Shown piece after piece: positions 23,974 through 33,446 of a stretch of 64,000 nt of DNA. The DNA comes from Flavonifractor sp963557075 (lineage in GTDB: Bacteria > Bacillota > Clostridia > Oscillospirales > Oscillospiraceae). Under the pieces are notes generated by a model. It had not been told where the DNA came from, ran no database searches, and saw only the letters and a program-made list of their open reading frames with translations. Numbering within the stretch: position 1 is the stretch's first letter; each line of letters begins with the position of its first letter. Location of the stretch: the NCBI GenBank assembly GCA_963557075.1, contig CAUWDA010000008.1, positions 9,888-73,887 of the forward strand. The letters are read 5' to 3'. The translations under genes were made by a program, and so were the position numbers.

Positions 23974-25272
23974 CTACAGGTCGTTGCGGCACAGGTCCTC
24001 CAGGGATTCCCGGCGGACCGCCACATAGGACTCGCTCCCGCCCCGGAGCATCACGACAGGGGGCCGGGGCAGGCGGTTGTAGTTGGAGGCCATGGAGTAG
24101 TTGTACGCGCCGGTGGTACACACCGCCAGGATATCCCCCCGGCTCACGCTGCCGGGCAGCATCACGCCCTCCTGGATGATGTCGCCGCTCTCGCAGCAGC
24201 GGCCCACCACCGAGCAGGGGAAGTCTGCGGGCTCGTCCATTTTGGAGGCCAAAAGGCAGGTGTAGCCGGCCCCGTACAGGGCGAACCGGGGGTTGTCCGG
24301 CATGCCGCCGTCAACGGATACATAGTTTTTGTAGCCGGGGATCCGCTTGACCGTACCCACGGTGTACAGCGTCATCCCGGCGTCCCCCACAATGCTGCGG
24401 CCGGGCTCCATGTGGATCTCCGGCATTTCCAGCTCCAGGCGGGCACAGGCCCCGCGGACGGCTTCGGCCACTGCCCCCACCTTGGCGTCCACATCCAGAT
24501 AGGGGTCCGACTCCACATAGCGCACCCCGTAGCCGCCGCCCAGGTCCAGCTGCCGGGTCGTATAACCGTGCCTGCGCTTCATCTCGGCGGCAAACTCCAG
24601 CATGATGACGGCCGCCCTCTCAAAGACGTCTTCCGCAAAGACCTGGGAGCCCACATGGCAGTGGAAGCCCACCAGCTCCACATGGGGCTGCGCCAGGGTA
24701 AAGAGGGCGATCTCCTCCGCCTGGCCCGTCTCGATGGCGCTGCCGAATTTGGAGTCCACCTTTCCGGTGGAGACGGCCTCATAGGTATGGGGGTCGATGC
24801 CGGGGGTCAGGCGGAGCAGCACCTTCTGCCGGATGCCCCGGCGGGCGGCCTCCGCCTCGATGGCGCGGATCTCCTCCGCATTGTCGGCCACAAAATAGCC
24901 GATCCCCTGGTCCATGCTGTAGCGGATGTCCTCGTCGGTCTTATTGTTGCTGTGGAAATAGGCCTGGCTCAGGTCGCAGCCCGCCCGGAGGGCAGTATAG
25001 ATCTCTCCGGCAGACACCACGTCGATGCCCATGCCCTCCTTCCCCATGATCTCATAGATGCGCTTGAAGGAGCTGGCCTTGCTGGCGTACAGGGGGCGGG
25101 CATTGGGGCCGAAGTGTTTTCGGAAGGCCGCTGTGTACCGGCGGCAGTTCTCCCGTATCCTGTCCTCGTCCATCAGGTACAGCGGAGTCCCGTATTGCCG
25201 GGCCAGAGCCGTGGTATCCTGTCCGGCAAAAAACAGCCGGCCGTCCTGAACGGTGATGTTGTCACAGAGCAT
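23974..25272 (-). CDS. lysA: Diaminopimelate decarboxylase
   Basis: LysA removes CO2 from meso-diaminopimelate to give L-lysine, using PLP. The 432-residue protein shows YASKASSFKRIYEIMGKEGMG (first ASK lysine is the PLP ligand in the family), the barrel segment GFHCHVGSQ, LDLGGGYGVRY, the PLP-phosphate motif MEPGRSIVG, and the substrate cysteine motif CCESGDII, with the C-terminal AYNYSMASNYNRLPRP. The ATG at 25272 follows AGGAAGGA; a longer frame with a proline-rich start was rejected. It lies 125 bases downstream of dapF, giving the last two steps of lysine synthesis in order. Confidence 0.96.
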   Translation of the reverse strand: MLCDNITVQDGRLFFAGQDTTALARQYGTPLYLMDEDRIRENCRRYTAAFRKHFGPNARPLYASKASSFKRIYEIMGKEGMGIDVVSAGEIYTALRAGCDLSQAYFHSNNKTDEDIRYSMDQGIGYFVADNAEEIRAIEAEAARRGIRQKVLLRLTPGIDPHTYEAVSTGKVDSKFGSAIETGQAEEIALFTLAQPHVELVGFHCHVGSQVFAEDVFERAAVIMLEFAAEMKRRHGYTTRQLDLGGGYGVRYVESDPYLDVDAKVGAVAEAVRGACARLELEMPEIHMEPGRSIVGDAGMTLYTVGTVKRIPGYKNYVSVDGGMPDNPRFALYGAGYTCLLASKMDEPADFPCSVVGRCCESGDIIQEGVMLPGSVSRGDILAVCTTGAYNYSMASNYNRLPRPPVVMLRGGSESYVAVRRESLEDLCRNDL

Positions 25273-25397
25273 GGTGGTCCTTCCTTTCTGTCGCCCGTCG
25301 GCGGGGGACGGGGTAGGCCCATCGCCCTTCCCCGCCCTGCTCACAAGCTATCTTACACCAAACCCTGCGGGTTGGGAAGGGCCTTGGCAGACATCTC

Positions 25398-26237
25398 TCA
25401 GACAGGCAGCTCCTCCCCGGCGACCTCCCCCTTTGCCACGATATGGGCAGGCCCGGTGAGGAACAGGCGCTCCACCGCCCCGCCCCGGCATTCCACATCC
25501 ACCACCAGCTCCCCGCCGGTCATCTGCACCCGGACGCCCCGCCCGCTGACCACGCCCCGCAGGGTGAGTACAGCGGCCACAGAGCCGGTCCCGGTGCCGC
25601 AGGCCCAGGTGAAGTCCTCCACCCCCCGCTCGTAGGTCCGCTCCCAGATCCTGCCCGGCCCCTCCACCTCGTAAAAGTTGACGTTTGCCCCTTTGGGAAA
25701 GGCGGGGTGAGCGCGCAGCTTCCGGCCCAGCGCCAGGAGTTCCCCCTCCGGGCGGCTCCGCAGTCCGGAGAGGGGGACCACCGCGTGGGGCAGGCCGGGC
25801 TCCCCCAGCTCCACATAGGAGCAGGGATAGGTATGGCCGTCCACTGTGACCGGGTGATCCAGCCGGAGCGTGGTGGGCCGGTTGAGCTCGACCCGGTACT
25901 CCCGTTGAGAGATGCGCTCCCCTGTGACCCGTCCGGCGGTGGTCTCCACCCGCTGGGTCGCACCGGCCAGGCCGGTCTCATAGCCGTACCGGCAGATGCA
26001 CCTGGCCCCGTTGCCGCACATCTCCCCCACGCTGCCGTCTGCATTGTAAAAGCGCATCCGGTAATCCCCGCCCTTCTCCGGCTTCTCCACCACCATCAGG
26101 CCGTCCGCCCCGATGGAGAACCGCCTCCGGCACAGCTGCCGGGCCAGCGCCGGAAACCGCTCCGCCGGAAGTCCCTCCACCATGTTGTTGAGAATGATAA
26201 AGTCGTTGCCTGCGCCATTCATCTTCCAGAACTGCAT
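25398..26237 (-). CDS. dapF: Diaminopimelate epimerase
   Basis: DapF converts LL- to meso-diaminopimelate for lysine and peptidoglycan, without a cofactor, by a two-cysteine mechanism. Both catalytic cysteines are visible: CGNGARCICRYGYE and WACGTGTGSVAA. The 279-residue protein begins QFWKMNGAGNDFIILNN, as expected for the family. The ATG at 26237 follows AAAGGGG. With lysA immediately downstream on the same strand it forms a small lysine/DAP unit. Confidence 0.96.
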   Translation of the reverse strand: MQFWKMNGAGNDFIILNNMVEGLPAERFPALARQLCRRRFSIGADGLMVVEKPEKGGDYRMRFYNADGSVGEMCGNGARCICRYGYETGLAGATQRVETTAGRVTGERISQREYRVELNRPTTLRLDHPVTVDGHTYPCSYVELGEPGLPHAVVPLSGLRSRPEGELLALGRKLRAHPAFPKGANVNFYEVEGPGRIWERTYERGVEDFTWACGTGTGSVAAVLTLRGVVSGRGVRVQMTGGELVVDVECRGGAVERLFLTGPAHIVAKGEVAGEELPV

Positions 26238-26306
26238 AAAACACACCCCTTTGTCCTGTGACCGGTCTGCCCTCTCCAATATGTCTTATGCAGATCCCGT
26301 GCCGGG

Positions 26307-26444
26307 ATGCCCAAATCCGTTTTATTGGGGATATTCGACCAGGTGGAGTACAACATCGTCCGCGGGGACCGGCCGCAGGGCAGTGCGGAGCGGCAGTACT
26401 TCCCCGTCTATCGTGAGCTAGGCTGGGTCATCTCTCTGAAATAA
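26307..26444 (+). CDS. 45-residue ORF of unknown nature (small protein or gene relic)
   Basis: An ATG at 26307 opens MPKSVLLGIFDQVEYNIVRG and ends PVYRELGWVISLK at TAA 26442-26444, directly before a strong terminator. The composition is protein-like rather than shadow-like, and nothing is encoded opposite it. There is no convincing ribosome site, and the frame is open further upstream into the antisense of dapF. This favours the tail of a decayed gene over an active small gene. Confidence 0.4.
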   Translation: MPKSVLLGIFDQVEYNIVRGDRPQGSAERQYFPVYRELGWVISLK

Positions 26445-26448
26445 CCTG

Positions 26449-26488
26449 AAAATGCCGGAGGACGCACAGGGCAGTCCTCCGGCATTTT
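26449..26488. terminator. Bidirectional terminator
   Basis: Perfect 15-bp arms AAAATGCCGGAGGAC (26449-26463) and its complement (26474-26488). It ends the long mre/mrdA/GH13 unit on the minus strand and anything crossing the 45-residue ORF on the plus strand. Confidence 0.92.
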
Positions 26489-26492
26489 TGCG

Positions 26493-28334
26493 TTATTCCG
26501 GTTTATAGGGGGTGAGCAGCCAGCCGGTCATGGGGGGCAGCGCCACCTGTCCGGCGGGCAGTTCCATGCCGGTCATCCAGTCCCTGGCCTGCCAGGGCAG
26601 GGTGATGAGGGCCGGCTCCTTGCCGGTGTTGACGGCGGTGAGGACCGGCACGTCCTCCCCCTCCCGCAGAAAGGCCAGCAGCCGCCCCTCCGCGTTCTGC
26701 CACCGGAGGCTCCCCCGCCGCAGGGCGGCCAGCTCCCGGCGGGCCTTTCCCAGGCGGGTATACCAGCGGCAGAGCACATCGTCGGTCATCTCCCAGCGGT
26801 AAGTCCGGCGGTTGAAGGGGTCCTCGAAGCCCTCGATCCCCGCCTCGTCCCCGTAGTAGATCATGGGAGAGCCGGGGAAGGCGAAGAGCACCAGCGCCCC
26901 CAGCATCAGCTTGGAGCGGCCCAGCAGGTACTGCTCCGGCGTGAGGAAATAGGAGGCCCGCCAGTCCTTGTCGTGGTCCTGGCCGTCCCCGCCGTAGCCC
27001 AGCAGGGTGAGGATCCGGGGGGTGTCGTGGGTGCCCAGGAAATTCATGGCGGAGTGGAACGCGAAGGGGGGATAGTTCTCCCGCAGCGCCTCCATGGTAT
27101 TTTTGAAGTGGACAGCGTCGCCCCCCATCAGGTAGCCCAGCAGGCTGTTGCGGAAGGGGTAGTTCATCAGCCCGTCACAGTGGCCCCCCAGGATGTGCTT
27201 GCGGCGGACGCCGTAAGCCACCTTGGTGGAGCCGTCCTCCCACACCTCGCCGATGACCACGGCGTTGGGGTCGGTCTCCCGGGCGGCCTGATGGATCCCG
27301 TGCACAAAGTCGTCGGGCAGCTCGTCGGCCACGTCCAGCCGCCAGGCGTCCGCCCCCGCCCGCAGCCAGCGGCGGACGATGCTGTTCTCATCCCCAAAGA
27401 TGTAGTCCCGGTAGGAGGGCTCGCCCTCGTTGACGGCGGGCAGGGAGTAGATGCCCCACCAGGAGTCGTACTGGTCCGGCCAGTGGGAGAAGTGATACCA
27501 CTTGTAGTAGGGGCTGTCCTGAGACTGGCAGGCCCCGTTCTCCGGGTAGGAGCCGTCTCCGTTGAAGTAGCGGCTCACATAGCCCTGGTGGTTGAATACC
27601 CCGTCCAGCATGACATGCATCCCCAGCTCGTGGGCGGCGGCGCACAAGTCCCGGAAATCCTCCTCCGTACCCAGCATGGGGTCGATCTTCTCATAGTCGC
27701 CGGTGCCGTAGCGGTGGTTCTCCGGGGCCTCGAAAATGGGGCAGAAGTAGATGGTCTCCACCCCCAGGTCGTGGAGGTAGGGCAGTTTTTCCATCACGCC
27801 CCGCAGGTCGCCGCCGAAGAAGTCCCGGTTGCGCACCTCTCCATTGGCGTCCGGCCGGTACTCCGGCTCCTCCCGCCAGCTGGTGTGGACGCTCCGGCCG
27901 CCGGGCATCCCGGTGGGGTCGGGCACCCGGGTACGGCGGAAGCGGTCGGGGAAGATCTGATAGGTGACCCCCTCCCCGAACCAGCTGGGCACCCGGTCCG
28001 TTCCGTCGTATACCGTCAGCTGGTAAGGGCCCAGCTCCTCAGTCCGCCCGTCCGGAGCGGACAGGCGAAAGGAATACCAGATCAGGCCCACATGGTCCCC
28101 GGTGTCCAGCGCAGCCCGCAGCACATCCCGGTCCCCATCCACCCCGTCCCAGTCCATGGGCAGCTCCAGCCGCTGCTCCACCTGGGACTCAAAGTAGGCG
28201 ATAAGCACCGCCTGGGAGAAGCCCTCTGACCGGAGGGGGCGCAGGGTCAGGGACACCCGAGTCCCTGCGGGCACCGCCCCGTAGGGCTGCTTATACCGGC
28301 TATCCCGGCTGTCAAACGTCATTGGGTCCAGCAA
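26493..28334 (-). CDS. Glycoside hydrolase family 13 (neopullulanase/cyclomaltodextrinase-like)
   Basis: GH13 enzymes of this type hydrolyse alpha-1,4/1,6 glucans or cyclodextrins. The 613-residue protein has an N-terminal beta-sandwich region (to about 130), then the barrel with GVTYQIFPDRF, VMLDGVFNHQGYVS and the three catalytic acids: aspartate in WRLDVADE, glutamate in VIGEVWED, aspartate in GTHDTPRIL. No secretion signal is visible, so it is probably cytosolic. The start is TTG at 28334, eight bases after AAGGGAG and 14 bases past the mrdA stop; the ATG at 28322 is the alternative. The open frame continues upstream inside mrdA but is not coding there. It is cotranscribed with cell-shape genes, which is unusual. 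Confidence 0.88.
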   Translation of the reverse strand: MLDPMTFDSRDSRYKQPYGAVPAGTRVSLTLRPLRSEGFSQAVLIAYFESQVEQRLELPMDWDGVDGDRDVLRAALDTGDHVGLIWYSFRLSAPDGRTEELGPYQLTVYDGTDRVPSWFGEGVTYQIFPDRFRRTRVPDPTGMPGGRSVHTSWREEPEYRPDANGEVRNRDFFGGDLRGVMEKLPYLHDLGVETIYFCPIFEAPENHRYGTGDYEKIDPMLGTEEDFRDLCAAAHELGMHVMLDGVFNHQGYVSRYFNGDGSYPENGACQSQDSPYYKWYHFSHWPDQYDSWWGIYSLPAVNEGEPSYRDYIFGDENSIVRRWLRAGADAWRLDVADELPDDFVHGIHQAARETDPNAVVIGEVWEDGSTKVAYGVRRKHILGGHCDGLMNYPFRNSLLGYLMGGDAVHFKNTMEALRENYPPFAFHSAMNFLGTHDTPRILTLLGYGGDGQDHDKDWRASYFLTPEQYLLGRSKLMLGALVLFAFPGSPMIYYGDEAGIEGFEDPFNRRTYRWEMTDDVLCRWYTRLGKARRELAALRRGSLRWQNAEGRLLAFLREGEDVPVLTAVNTGKEPALITLPWQARDWMTGMELPAGQVALPPMTGWLLTPYKPE

Positions 28335-28348
28335 TGCAAAAACTCCCT

Positions 28349-30520
28349 TCAGCGGATCAGCGTATTTTCGGTCCCTACCGATTCCATCGTATGCTCGCTG
28401 CCAAAGTAGTAGTTGACGATCTCCCCGGCGGCGCTGGCCAGGTTGCCGCCGGAGGCACCCCCCTCCACCACCATGGAGAGTACGATCTCCGGATCGTCGT
28501 AGGGGGCAAAGAGGACGAACACGGCGTTGGCGTTCTGGTCGGCGGACACCTGAGCGGAGCCGGTCTTGGCGCCCACCTCCACCGCCAGATCGCTCAGGTA
28601 CTGGTCTACGGTGCTCTCCTCGTCGTTGGCCACCTTCCACATGCCCTGCTTCACCGCCTCCACCCAGGCGGGGTCCAGGTCCAGCTTCTCTACCGGCTGG
28701 GCCTCATACTCGTATACTGTCCGGGTGAAATCCCCGGATTTGAAGGCCTTGAGCAGGTGGGTCTCATAGCGGTTGCCCCCGTTGACCAGGGTGGCGATGT
28801 AGTTGGACAGCTGGAGCATGGTGATCTTGGTGTTGTCCTGACCAATGGCGGCGGAGAGCAGGTTGCCGCCGTACCACTCCTGGTTCAGCATTTTGCTGGT
28901 CTCAGGACCGGCCACATAGCCCGTCTCCTCGGCCAGCTCCAGGCCGGTCTTCTGGCCCAGTCCGAACCGGCGGGCGTACTCGTCGATCTTCTCGATGCCC
29001 AGCCGGTGGCCCAGGGTGTAAAAATAGATGTTGCAGGAATCCCGCAGGGCGTCGGCCATGTTCTCCCAGCCGTGGGTACCCCGGTACTGGCGGTAGATCC
29101 AGCACTGAGGATGGTAGTCGCCGTAGGGGTAGTGCTCCTCCTCCGGCAACTGAAGGTAACCGGTGTCCTCCAGCTTTTCCGTAGGAGTCACCAGCCCCTC
29201 CTCCAGGGCCGCGATGGCCACCAGGGGCTTGAAGGTGGAGCCGGGGTAGTAGATCTCGCTGGTGGCCCGGTTGGTAAAGGGCTTGCGGGGATCGTTGACC
29301 ACCTTTTGATAGGCCTCGGTATTGCTGTATACCTGGGACAGGTCATAGGTGGGATAGGACGCCATGGCCAGGATCCCCCCGTCGTTGACGCTCTGCACCA
29401 CGATGGCCCCTTTTTCCTTGGTGTCGGCCAGGCTCTCGATGGTATCGGCCAGCACCTGCTCCACCTTCTCCTGGAGGCGCAGGTCCAGCGTAAGGATCCC
29501 ATGGTTGCCCGGCTCCGGCTCCATGGGTTCGCCGGTCTGGCTGTCCACCTTCCAGCTCTCACCCACCACCTTGCCGCTGGTGGACATCTCCTGGATCAAG
29601 GTGCCGGACTTACCCCGCAGGTAATCTTCAAAGGCATATTCCAGCCCGTCGATACCCACCGAGTCGTTCATATTGTAGCCCTTGTCCTTATAGGCGTCCC
29701 AGTTCTGGATGGAGCCCACCCGGCCCAGCAGGTGGGCGGCGCTGGCAGTGTTGTACTGCCGGACGGTGGTGGCCGAGATATTTACGCCCACAAGTCCCCG
29801 CTCCTTGATGGCGGAGATCACGTTGATGTCCACATCCCGGGCGAAAATATACTCGGTCTGCTTCACATCCCGGCTGCGGAGGTTGAGCTCGTAGAGCACC
29901 CCGATGAGGGCCCGGGCATCGGCATCGGACACCGACTCGTCAATGAGGAAGTACTGCCGCAGGCCGTCGATGACCTCCCCGGCGGTAAGCCCCTCCCCCA
30001 GGTCGGCCGGACCGGAGGCCGCGGCCAGGTCGTCACTGCGCCAGCGGCCCGGCAGAATGCCGGTGCCCAGGGGCAGCTTATCCAGCAGGCTCCCCAGATA
30101 GGTGAATTTCAAGGCCCCCTCGCCGTTGACATAGACCAGCGGGGTGTCGCTGGTATATGCAAAGGGCGTCTCCCCGGAGATGGGCAGCGTATCCTCCCAC
30201 ACCAGACCGTTGTCCCGACAGATCTGAATGAGCTCCAGCAGATTGGCGTTGCGCTTCGCCTCCGCCCCCATGAGGGAGGCGTTGAGGGTGATCTCATAGG
30301 TGGCGCGGTTGCTCACCAGGGACCGGCCATACCGGTCCAGCAGCTCCCCCCGGGCGGCCTCCACCGTCACCGTGTTGGAGATCTTCACCGTTGAGGCGGC
30401 CCGGTATTCGTCTCCCTTGATCACCTGCAAGTGAAACAGGGCGGCCGCAAAGCTCACCAGCAGCGCCAGCAGCACCAGGGCCACTATGGCAGTTCGGATA
30501 TGAAACTGTTTCCCTTCCAC
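28349..30520 (-). CDS. mrdA: Penicillin-binding protein 2 (elongasome transpeptidase)
   Basis: PBP2 cross-links peptidoglycan during side-wall growth. The 723-residue protein has one N-terminal membrane segment (TAIVALVLLALLVSFAAALF), a dimerization/pedestal domain starting AARGELLDRYGR, and a transpeptidase domain with all three active-site motifs: STFK in YYPGSTFKPLVA, SCN in DSCNIYFYTLG, and KTG in GAKTGSAQV. It follows mreC and mreD, interrupted by one DUF6056-like gene, and so belongs to the rod-shape complex. The start ATG at 30520 has GGAAGGAG upstream. Confidence 0.94.
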   Translation of the reverse strand: MEGKQFHIRTAIVALVLLALLVSFAAALFHLQVIKGDEYRAASTVKISNTVTVEAARGELLDRYGRSLVSNRATYEITLNASLMGAEAKRNANLLELIQICRDNGLVWEDTLPISGETPFAYTSDTPLVYVNGEGALKFTYLGSLLDKLPLGTGILPGRWRSDDLAAASGPADLGEGLTAGEVIDGLRQYFLIDESVSDADARALIGVLYELNLRSRDVKQTEYIFARDVDINVISAIKERGLVGVNISATTVRQYNTASAAHLLGRVGSIQNWDAYKDKGYNMNDSVGIDGLEYAFEDYLRGKSGTLIQEMSTSGKVVGESWKVDSQTGEPMEPEPGNHGILTLDLRLQEKVEQVLADTIESLADTKEKGAIVVQSVNDGGILAMASYPTYDLSQVYSNTEAYQKVVNDPRKPFTNRATSEIYYPGSTFKPLVAIAALEEGLVTPTEKLEDTGYLQLPEEEHYPYGDYHPQCWIYRQYRGTHGWENMADALRDSCNIYFYTLGHRLGIEKIDEYARRFGLGQKTGLELAEETGYVAGPETSKMLNQEWYGGNLLSAAIGQDNTKITMLQLSNYIATLVNGGNRYETHLLKAFKSGDFTRTVYEYEAQPVEKLDLDPAWVEAVKQGMWKVANDEESTVDQYLSDLAVEVGAKTGSAQVSADQNANAVFVLFAPYDDPEIVLSMVVEGGASGGNLASAAGEIVNYYFGSEHTMESVGTENTLIR

Positions 30521-30541
30521 GGTTCAGGTCTCCTTCCAGGG

Positions 30542-32011
30542 TCAGCGGTCCAGCGCTACAGTGTCCTTGTGATAAAAGCGGGTAATGGCCTGGTTGAGCC
30601 AGATCTTGGGGTCCGGATGCACATCCCCGTTGTAAAGCAGCTCCCGCAGATTGTCCGGCACATCCAGCGGCTCCAGCAGTACGTCCTCCACAGAGGGGTC
30701 CTCCAGCAGGGGCAGGCGCTCCATCTGCTGCTGCCAGTAATATTCGGCCGAGCCGTCTGTCAGCGCGGCAGCGGTCCTGGCAAAGGTGGTCTCCCCACCA
30801 TAGCGGCCCTGGACCATCACCGCCGCCAACAGGACCACCAGGACCGGCGCCGCCAGCCAGGTCAGCTCCGTACGCTTTACCCGTCCGGCAAACCGGGGCA
30901 GCACCGCCCGGCGGGCCCAGCCCAGCCAGTACCAAAAATTAGCCGCCGTCAACCAGAAAAAGGAGTAAAACACGATGCTCCGCAGCCGCTCCGGCCCGGC
31001 CTCCCCCAGGGCATAGAAGTGGGGGGCGTTCTGGGCGGCGAAGAGGAGAAAACTGAGCAGAGTAAACAGCGGCGGCAGCGGAAAGCGAAACGCCGTCTTT
31101 TCCGTAAGGCTCCACAGCAGGGGGATCATCAGCAGAAAAACCAGCAGGACAGGCCAGCTGAACCAGGCCTGCACATCGGTCCACGCCTGCGCAATGGAAC
31201 GAAAAACGGCGTCTGCCGCACCGATGGGCGGCGTCACAGTGCCCTGCCGCACCTCGTTGCCGGGGGCGGCCATACTGATAAAAAAGCCGACGCACAGCAG
31301 CGCCGTGGGGAGCAGGGCGGGCAGGAATTTTCTCCGGTCCTTCCACAAAAACCACAGCAGGAACAGCCCGCACAGCAGCACCGACAGCAGCGCGGAGACG
31401 TAGTTGCTCCCCCCCACCATCAGGGCGGCCAGGGTGCCGGGAGCGACGGCCCACAGGATCTCCCGCCCGGTCCGGGCCAGCTTGAGGGCCACCATCCGCT
31501 CCACCATCAGCAGCATGATCCCATAGGTGAAGGTATAGTACACCGCCCCGTTCCACCAGTAGAAGGTGTCCTTGGGGGACGCTACGAACTGAATGGAGAG
31601 CAGCAGAAGGGGGGCCGCCAGAAAGACGGCCTGTCCCCAGGTCCCTCCCAAGGCCCGGCATACCAGGGTGTGGGCCAGCTTGAAGGTGCCGGCACACAGG
31701 GCGGCCAGCATCACCAGCGGCGTCAGCCAGTAGAGGAAGGGAGAGAGGGCCAGCGGCGTCAGGGTCATCAGGCCCACCGCGGAAAAGGTGCCCTGCCATC
31801 CCTGATAGCAGCGCAGGATATAGGCCCAGCTGCCCACCAGCGGGGAGACGCCCCGACTCAGGGCCTCGTGGGTATACAGCGCGTAGCTGTAGTCGTCGGC
31901 GGAGGGCCAGTCGTACCGGCCCAGCAACAGGATCGGCACCAGACTGACCACCAGCAGCGCCAGCAGCAGAAAGGGGCCGTATTTTTTCCAAATGCGTAAA
32001 CTTTGTTCCAT
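30542..32011 (-). CDS. Polytopic membrane protein, DUF6056-like
   Basis: Function unknown. The 489-residue protein has about ten membrane segments, and the family-like opening GRYDWPSADDYSYALYTHEA places an acidic pair just after the first helix, reminiscent of lipid-linked-sugar glycosyltransferases. Further on come SPKDTFYWWNGAVYYTFTYG and FFISMAAPGNEVRQG. It is inserted between mreD and mrdA, 18 bases after mreD and 21 before mrdA, so it is almost certainly cotranscribed with the elongation machinery. A cell-envelope sugar-transfer role is an inference from fold type and position. Confidence 0.7.
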   Translation of the reverse strand: MEQSLRIWKKYGPFLLLALLVVSLVPILLLGRYDWPSADDYSYALYTHEALSRGVSPLVGSWAYILRCYQGWQGTFSAVGLMTLTPLALSPFLYWLTPLVMLAALCAGTFKLAHTLVCRALGGTWGQAVFLAAPLLLLSIQFVASPKDTFYWWNGAVYYTFTYGIMLLMVERMVALKLARTGREILWAVAPGTLAALMVGGSNYVSALLSVLLCGLFLLWFLWKDRRKFLPALLPTALLCVGFFISMAAPGNEVRQGTVTPPIGAADAVFRSIAQAWTDVQAWFSWPVLLVFLLMIPLLWSLTEKTAFRFPLPPLFTLLSFLLFAAQNAPHFYALGEAGPERLRSIVFYSFFWLTAANFWYWLGWARRAVLPRFAGRVKRTELTWLAAPVLVVLLAAVMVQGRYGGETTFARTAAALTDGSAEYYWQQQMERLPLLEDPSVEDVLLEPLDVPDNLRELLYNGDVHPDPKIWLNQAITRFYHKDTVALDR

Positions 32012-32029
32012 TTCTCGCTTGTTCGTTCC

Positions 32030-32542
32030 TTAGAAAACCGTTTTTTTCGGCACCCGGTGGAAGACCCAGAGGAACAGGCCGTACACCGGAAAGACGAAAA
32101 CCATGGACCAGGCGATCTCCCGCCCGGCCAGAGAGAGCATGGCGGGCAGGGCCGCCCGTCCGGCCACCAGCCACACCAGGACCCGCACCCCGTCGATGCA
32201 CAGCAGGGCCAGCAGAGAGCACAGCAGGCAGCCCAGCAGATTCTGCCGCAGCACATACTGGGCCAGGGCCCCCGCGCCGATGCCCAGCAGGCACAGGCCC
32301 AGGGTCATGGACCCGTCCAGGTTAAAATACACCGCGTCGCACAAAATGCCCACACCCAGGCCGAAGCCGGCACCGGCCACGGTGCCCTCCAGCACTGCCA
32401 CCGCGACAGCCGCCAGCGGAAGGAGCATGGGGGACACCCCGAAGAGGGGGACGCGGTTGAGCAGATAGACCTCGCAAAACCACACCGGCAGCAGGGCCAG
32501 GGCATATACGCCCCACTTGATCAAAAAGTCCCGTCTTGTCAC
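32030..32542 (-). CDS. mreD: Rod shape-determining protein MreD
   Basis: MreD is a small integral membrane component of the elongasome. The 170-residue protein has five or six hydrophobic segments (such as KWGVYALALLPVWFCEVYLL and ILCDAVYFNLDGSMTLGLCLLG) and fits the family in size, topology and position right after mreC. Sequence conservation in this family is low, so context carries weight. Confidence 0.88.
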   Translation of the reverse strand: MTRRDFLIKWGVYALALLPVWFCEVYLLNRVPLFGVSPMLLPLAAVAVAVLEGTVAGAGFGLGVGILCDAVYFNLDGSMTLGLCLLGIGAGALAQYVLRQNLLGCLLCSLLALLCIDGVRVLVWLVAGRAALPAMLSLAGREIAWSMVFVFPVYGLFLWVFHRVPKKTVF

Positions 32543-32581
32543 AGGATCGGTGCCTCCTTTGGGCGCGGACCGGGCCGGCCG

Positions 32582-33424
32582 TCACTCCACAATGCTAAAG
32601 TCCTTGATGACAAAGACCTGCTGCAAACTGTTCAGGTCGCTCTCCGGCACAACGATGGCATAGTCGGTAGCGCCCGACACGTCGGTGCGCACCTCTTCCA
32701 CATGGCCGGCCACCAGCCCGGAGGGATACACCCCGCCCCGGCCGGAGGTCGTCACCAAGTCGCCGGACATGAGCTGGCTGTTTTCCGGCAGGTAGGTCAG
32801 CTTCAGCCGCCCCTCCTCCATGAGGGCCAGATCGCCCTCCAGAATGGCGGCGCCGCCGGTGCGGACCAGCTGTCCGCCCATCTCGATGTTGGCGTCGATG
32901 AGGGTACGCACCGTACACCAGTTCTCCCCCACCTCGACCACCACGCCCACCAGGTTCCAGTACTCGTCCACCACACAGTCGTCCACAGAGATGCCCTGAC
33001 CGGCCCCCTTGCTGAGGGTGAGGGTGGACTCCCAGTTGGAGGTGGAGCGGGCGGTGACCTTGGCCGACTCCTTGGTGAACTGCTTGTCCTTAGGGGCCAG
33101 CTCCAGCAGGTTATACAGGCGCTCATTTTCCTGAATGGCCGCCTCATATTCCCGCTCCTTGGCCTTCAGCTCGGCGTTCTCCCGTTTGACGGCCTCCAGC
33201 TCCCCCTTCATCTGCTCCAGCAGGAAGGCGTCGCTGTAGCGCTCCTCCGCCCAGCCGGTAACGGCGCTGATGGCCCCCCGCACCGGGGTGGTGATGAAGT
33301 TGACCAGATTGGCCACCGGGTTGGCCTTGCCCCCCAGCAGCATGGAGAGCACCGCCGTCACCAGCGCCAGCAGGATGGCGGCGATCAATATGAGTAATCC
33401 GTTGCGCCGGAAAAAGTCCTTCAC
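32582..33424 (-). CDS. mreC: Rod shape-determining protein MreC
   Basis: MreC is a single-pass membrane protein that links MreB and PBP2. The 280-residue protein has an N-terminal membrane helix (GLLILIAAILLALVTAVLSM), a coiled coil at about 65-105 (ELEAVKRENAELKAKEREY), and the periplasmic-type beta domain with SNWESTLTLSKGAGQGI, GVVVEVGENWCTVRTLID and LVTTSGRGGVYPSGLVAGHV. No mreB is in the window, as is common when MreB is encoded elsewhere. It is followed by mreD after 39 bases. Confidence 0.95.
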   Translation of the reverse strand: MKDFFRRNGLLILIAAILLALVTAVLSMLLGGKANPVANLVNFITTPVRGAISAVTGWAEERYSDAFLLEQMKGELEAVKRENAELKAKEREYEAAIQENERLYNLLELAPKDKQFTKESAKVTARSTSNWESTLTLSKGAGQGISVDDCVVDEYWNLVGVVVEVGENWCTVRTLIDANIEMGGQLVRTGGAAILEGDLALMEEGRLKLTYLPENSQLMSGDLVTTSGRGGVYPSGLVAGHVEEVRTDVSGATDYAIVVPESDLNSLQQVFVIKDFSIVE

Positions 33425-33446
33425 GCCAGTACCCAGCCTCTCTTTT

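Noticed and set aside
28335..28640. N-terminal extension of the GH13 protein overlapping mrdA
   Set aside because: The extension is Gly/Arg-rich out-of-frame mrdA sequence; a ribosome site and TTG start lie just after the mrdA stop.
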